From Kiritimatiellia bacterium (GTDB lineage Bacteria > Verrucomicrobiota > Kiritimatiellia > RFP12 > UBA1067): a stretch of 40,875 bases of DNA. Positions within the stretch are counted from its first letter, which is position 1. Each line of letters begins with the position of its first letter. This document shows positions 38,763-40,875 of this stretch, one piece after another. The notes below the pieces were generated by a model that had not been told where the DNA came from, ran no database searches, and was given only the letters and a program-made list of their open reading frames with translations. The stretch spans positions 1 through 40,875 of the forward strand of contig JAFRBA010000095.1 of assembly GCA_017405115.1 (NCBI GenBank), in the 5' to 3' direction. A program made the translations under genes and the position numbers.

Positions 38763-39427
38763 GCCAGGTGTTCGCCTCCGTCCACGGGAATGACAGCGCC
38801 CGTCGTGGCGTCTGCCCCAAGCAGGAATTCCACCGCCTTCGCCACGTCTTCCGCCTTCGGACGCCCGATCGGCGTCTCGCCGGCCTTTTCACTGACGCCG
38901 ACAGGCGCGAACACGGGCCCCGGCGCCACGGCGTTCACGCGCAGTGAGTCGGCGAACATCGCGGCCGACTTGATCGTGTAGTCGAGGAGGGCGCGCTTCG
39001 TCGCGGCGTAGCGTGGCGAGGCGCTGGAATCGGCGGGCTCCCGCGAGGGGCGGCCGCCGGCCGGGCTCGCCGGCAGGACCGCAGCGTCCAGGACGTTGAC
39101 GACTGCGCCGCGGCCGCTTTCGCGCCCGGCCATGAGCATCGTAAGCTTCATGGGCGCGTCGAGGTTCACGGCTTCCACGGCCGCGTCGTCGCCGACGAAC
39201 AGGGCGGCGTTGTTGACCAGTGCGTCCGGCGGCATGCCGCCAAGCGCCGAAAGCGCAGCCGCGTACAGCCTTGCCGCGCCCATCGGCTCGGAGAGGTCCG
39301 CGACTATGTCGGCACCGGAGCCAGCCCGGTGGGAACTTGAGAGAACGCGCCAGCCGGCGCTGCGGAGATGCTCTGCGATGGCGAGGCCGAGACGCGTTGT
39401 GCCGCCGGTGACGAGGACGGTCTTCAT
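38759..39427 (-). CDS. Short-chain dehydrogenase/reductase (SDR)
   Basis: From the ATG at 39427 the protein has 222 residues. It shows VLVTGGTTRLGLAIAEHL (nucleotide-binding glycine motif), LVNNAAL, and the active-site YAATKRALLDYT (Y-x3-K). It ends PVDGGEHLA, as usual for SDRs. The slightly short length and the TTRLG variant recall pteridine-reductase-like SDRs, but the substrate cannot be assigned. The frame open upstream runs into a tRNA gene and is not coding. A 12-codon upstream frame overlaps the start. The sigma factor gene follows with an ATGA overlap. Confidence 0.88.
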   Translation of the reverse strand: MKTVLVTGGTTRLGLAIAEHLRSAGWRVLSSSHRAGSGADIVADLSEPMGAARLYAAALSALGGMPPDALVNNAALFVGDDAAVEAVNLDAPMKLTMLMAGRESGRGAVVNVLDAAVLPASPAGGRPSREPADSSASPRYAATKRALLDYTIKSAAMFADSLRVNAVAPGPVFAPVGVSEKAGETPIGRPKAEDVAKAVEFLLGADATTGAVIPVDGGEHLA

Positions 39428-39462
39428 CTTGCGAACCCTCTGGCTGACCTGCGGTAGCCCAT
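39424..39462 (-). CDS. Possible 12-residue leader peptide upstream of the SDR
   Basis: An ATG at 39462, preceded by AGGGGGAATTACG, opens MGYRRSARGFAR and ends at a TGA that overlaps the SDR start (ATGA). Four of twelve residues are arginine, including AGG and two AGA codons that are rare here. The leader could couple or attenuate SDR translation. It is short, so chance cannot be excluded. Confidence 0.35.
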   Translation of the reverse strand: MGYRRSARGFAR

Positions 39463-39498
39463 CGTAATTCCCCCTGCCCTGCCGAACGCCACAAACAC

Positions 39499-39575
39499 TG
39501 GTCGGACCGACGAGATTTGAACTCGTGACCTTTTGCACCCCAAGCAAACGCGCTACCAGGCTGCGCTACGGTCCG
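39499..39575 (-). tRNA. tRNA-Pro (anticodon GGG)
   Basis: The 77-base cloverleaf has acceptor CGGACCG/CGGTCCG, anticodon stem TTTGC/GCAAA around loop TTGGGGT (anticodon GGG), T-loop TTCAAAT, discriminator A and encoded CCA. Confidence 0.93.
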
Positions 39576-39599
39576 CCATCTTATGCACCAGATCTAGTT

Positions 39600-39676
<77 letters not shown>

Positions 39677-39694
39677 ATCTGGCGCCTTCGGAAC

Positions 39695-39771
39695 TGGCGG
39701 GGCTGGCGGGAGTCGAACCCACAACCCTCAGATTAGTAGTCTGATGCTCTATCCAGTTGAGCTACAGCCCC
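39695..39771 (-). tRNA. Arg-type tRNA body with anticodon ACT
   Basis: The 77-base cloverleaf is complete: acceptor GGGGCTG/CAGCCCC, D-stem GCTC/GAGC, anticodon stem TCAGA/TCTGA, short variable loop, T-stem GTGGG/CCCGC, discriminator G and encoded CCA. The body is that of bacterial tRNA-Arg(TCT), including GGATAGAGC with A20. The anticodon loop reads CTACTAA, giving anticodon ACT (Ser codon AGT) instead of CTTCTAA. A serine tRNA should have a long variable arm, which is absent. It may be a mutated Arg tRNA or a sequence error. Confidence 0.85.
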
Positions 39772-39791
39772 AAGAACCGAAAACGGGCAAC

Positions 39792-39820
39792 AGTATACAC
39801 TTTTCCGGCGCGGAAATCAA
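39792..39820 (-). promoter_or_regulatory. Promoter of the tRNA operon
   Basis: On the minus strand TTGATT (39820-39815), 17 bases and TATACT (39797-39792) lie 20 bases before the first tRNA. The -35 box overlaps the end of the upstream lipoprotein gene. Confidence 0.8.
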
Positions 39821-40605
39821 GGGGGTGGTGAAAAAATTTCACCCGCGGGGCGTAGTTTCTTGAGATCAGGTCCGACTTTGCCGTCGCGTGCCGTCTTCAT
39901 CTTCTCCCTTTCCGCTTCAAAGGCGCGCAGACGCTCTTCCTCGGATCGCATTTTTCTGCCAAGGAACTTCTCTATCTTTTTCTGCGCAGTCTCTCGGGCC
40001 GCAGCGCTTACGGCTCGCCCGCGACATAGACTGTCAAAGCTGGCCCCCTCAATGTCGGCCAAGGCGTTTTGATAACTCCCCCATGCCGTACTATAGCAAT
40101 GCTGCCACCGCGAATATTCGCTGGAATTCCATCGCGTCCGCTCGTCAATCTTCCCATAGTCGTAGGCACTTCCCGTGGGCATGGTGGGCTTGAGCCTGTC
40201 CAACTGCTTCGAAACCCACGACAGCCCCTTCAACTTGGAATCAATCACCACCTCCATCCAAGAATCAAATATCCGATATTCGTCCACCATCAACGAATCA
40301 CCGCCTCGCGACGCCTTGACTGCTTCGTCAATGCAATACGCTTGACGCATGTAGTCGAGATTCCTGACATCCAACGCGCACAATTCATCAATCCAGCGCA
40401 CATAGCAGATGGCTCGCAGTTCGGAATTGGTGATTCCGCGAAGCGCCGCGATGGCAGATTCGAAGTGTCGACCTACGTGCACGGACTTGTCCTCCATGGC
40501 CTGCTGGAAATTCCTGCAGGCCGGCGGAAGGATGTCCTCCGACGCGGATTCTGCGCAGCCCGCAATGGCCAGCGCAAACACGGTATACGCTATAGTGGAT
40601 CGCAT
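39817..40605 (-). CDS. Hypothetical lipoprotein
   Basis: From the ATG at 40605 the protein has 262 residues with a lipoprotein signal (AYTVFALAIAGC, cysteine 17). A start 30 bases earlier would spoil the signal. The mature part is mostly helical, has several cysteines and ends in a charged helix (RKMRSEEERLRAFEAEREKM). I recognise no family. Codon use and base composition are less GC-rich than in the 22-39 kb block. Its start overlaps the end of the partial gene to its right by 16 bases, so the two form an operon. Confidence 0.7.
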   Translation of the reverse strand: MRSTIAYTVFALAIAGCAESASEDILPPACRNFQQAMEDKSVHVGRHFESAIAALRGITNSELRAICYVRWIDELCALDVRNLDYMRQAYCIDEAVKASRGGDSLMVDEYRIFDSWMEVVIDSKLKGLSWVSKQLDRLKPTMPTGSAYDYGKIDERTRWNSSEYSRWQHCYSTAWGSYQNALADIEGASFDSLCRGRAVSAAARETAQKKIEKFLGRKMRSEEERLRAFEAEREKMKTARDGKVGPDLKKLRPAGEIFSPPP

Positions 40606-40875
40606 GGTTGCTTGACTGCGTATTCCGACAGCCACGTGGGGGTGTATCCCGTTGGTTTGAACAATGCCGCTGCCAAGCCGTACGACTGTTTCGCCGCATC
40701 ATCTCGCGACATCGTGCGCTCCGGCTTAAGTATCTTTACGTATTCGGTACTTACGCGGAATTCCCAGCGAGCATGCTGTCGTATAAAACCATATGGCGAC
40801 TCTACCCATGCCGTCCAGAACGCAAGAGCCTTTGCGGCAACTTCCTTGAACTCGTCCTTGCCCTCCTTTGCAAAC
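40590..40875 (-). CDS. Partial hypothetical protein (C-terminal part, runs off the window)
   Basis: An uninterrupted frame of about 95 codons enters from the right edge: EGKDEFKEVAAKALAFWTAW, then SPYGFIRQHARWEFRVSTEY, YVKILKPERTMSRDDAAKQS and a TAG at 40592-40590. The composition is protein-like and the end overlaps the lipoprotein start. The N-terminus lies outside the window. No family recognised. Confidence 0.65.
   Translation of the reverse strand, partial: FAKEGKDEFKEVAAKALAFWTAWVESPYGFIRQHARWEFRVSTEYVKILKPERTMSRDDAAKQSYGLAAALFKPTGYTPTWLSEYAVKQPCDPL

Overview
The window looks like a chromosomal segment of a PVC-group bacterium, most likely a gut Kiritimatiellota/Verrucomicrobiota lineage. 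I infer this from ECF sigma factors paired with Ser/Thr kinases, the DUF1549/DUF1553 plus DUF1501 gene pair, large Tat or Sec exported glycosidases, and a Ser/Thr kinase carrying Sel1 repeats. No phylogenetic search was possible. By eye, roughly 1.6-18 kb and the last 1 kb are less GC-rich than 18-39 kb, so the left part reads as an accessory, rearranged region and the right part as a more stable backbone.

Left region (1-18 kb). It starts with a REP-associated tyrosine transposase (RAYT) surrounded by short GGGGACTGTCCC palindromes, then an ECF sigma factor on the minus strand. Next comes a translationally overlapping ECF sigma / membrane Ser-Thr kinase pair. The kinase carries an in-frame 54-bp REPIN-like palindromic insertion, and a second such element lies just downstream. 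From 7.2 to 12.5 kb there is an exported-protein operon: a Sel1-repeat protein, two lipoproteins and a YiiX/C92-type papain-like protein with an extra C-terminal domain. Between and after these genes sit four AAA/DUF4143- or DUF234-type ATPase loci (one collapsed to a pseudogene) out of five in the window. All four left-region loci are bracketed by direct repeats made of unrelated local sequence. A Phd antitoxin with a nonsense-mutated ParE/RelE toxin and a disrupted metallophosphoesterase complete the region.

Middle (18-22 kb). A compact three-gene module encodes a 106-residue protein with the heptapeptide MSAEEFF near both ends, a 727-residue tandem AAA+ ATPase, and a complete ClpP peptidase with its Ser-His-Asp triad. 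The ATPase ends in PIGFAS, and an IGF tripeptide is what Clp unfoldases use to dock on ClpP. I regard this as the best candidate for an undescribed system: a Cdc48/SpoVK-like unfoldase dedicated to ClpP, with a small adaptor or substrate.

Right region (22-39 kb). After a fifth ATPase come tightly packed, often overlapping genes: a RidA-like protein, DUF1549/DUF1553, DUF1501, a large exported protein, an alpha/beta hydrolase, a GH78 alpha-L-rhamnosidase, a GH30 glycosidase, a polysaccharide-deacetylase-like lipoprotein, a DegT aminotransferase and a second Ser/Thr kinase with periplasmic Sel1 repeats. The partner sigma factor of this kinase is encoded convergently, and the two stop codons share the tetranucleotide CTAG. 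That sigma factor is coupled to an upstream SDR gene behind a three-tRNA operon: an Arg-type body with anticodon ACT, an initiator Met tRNA and Pro(GGG). A lipoprotein and a partial gene close the window.
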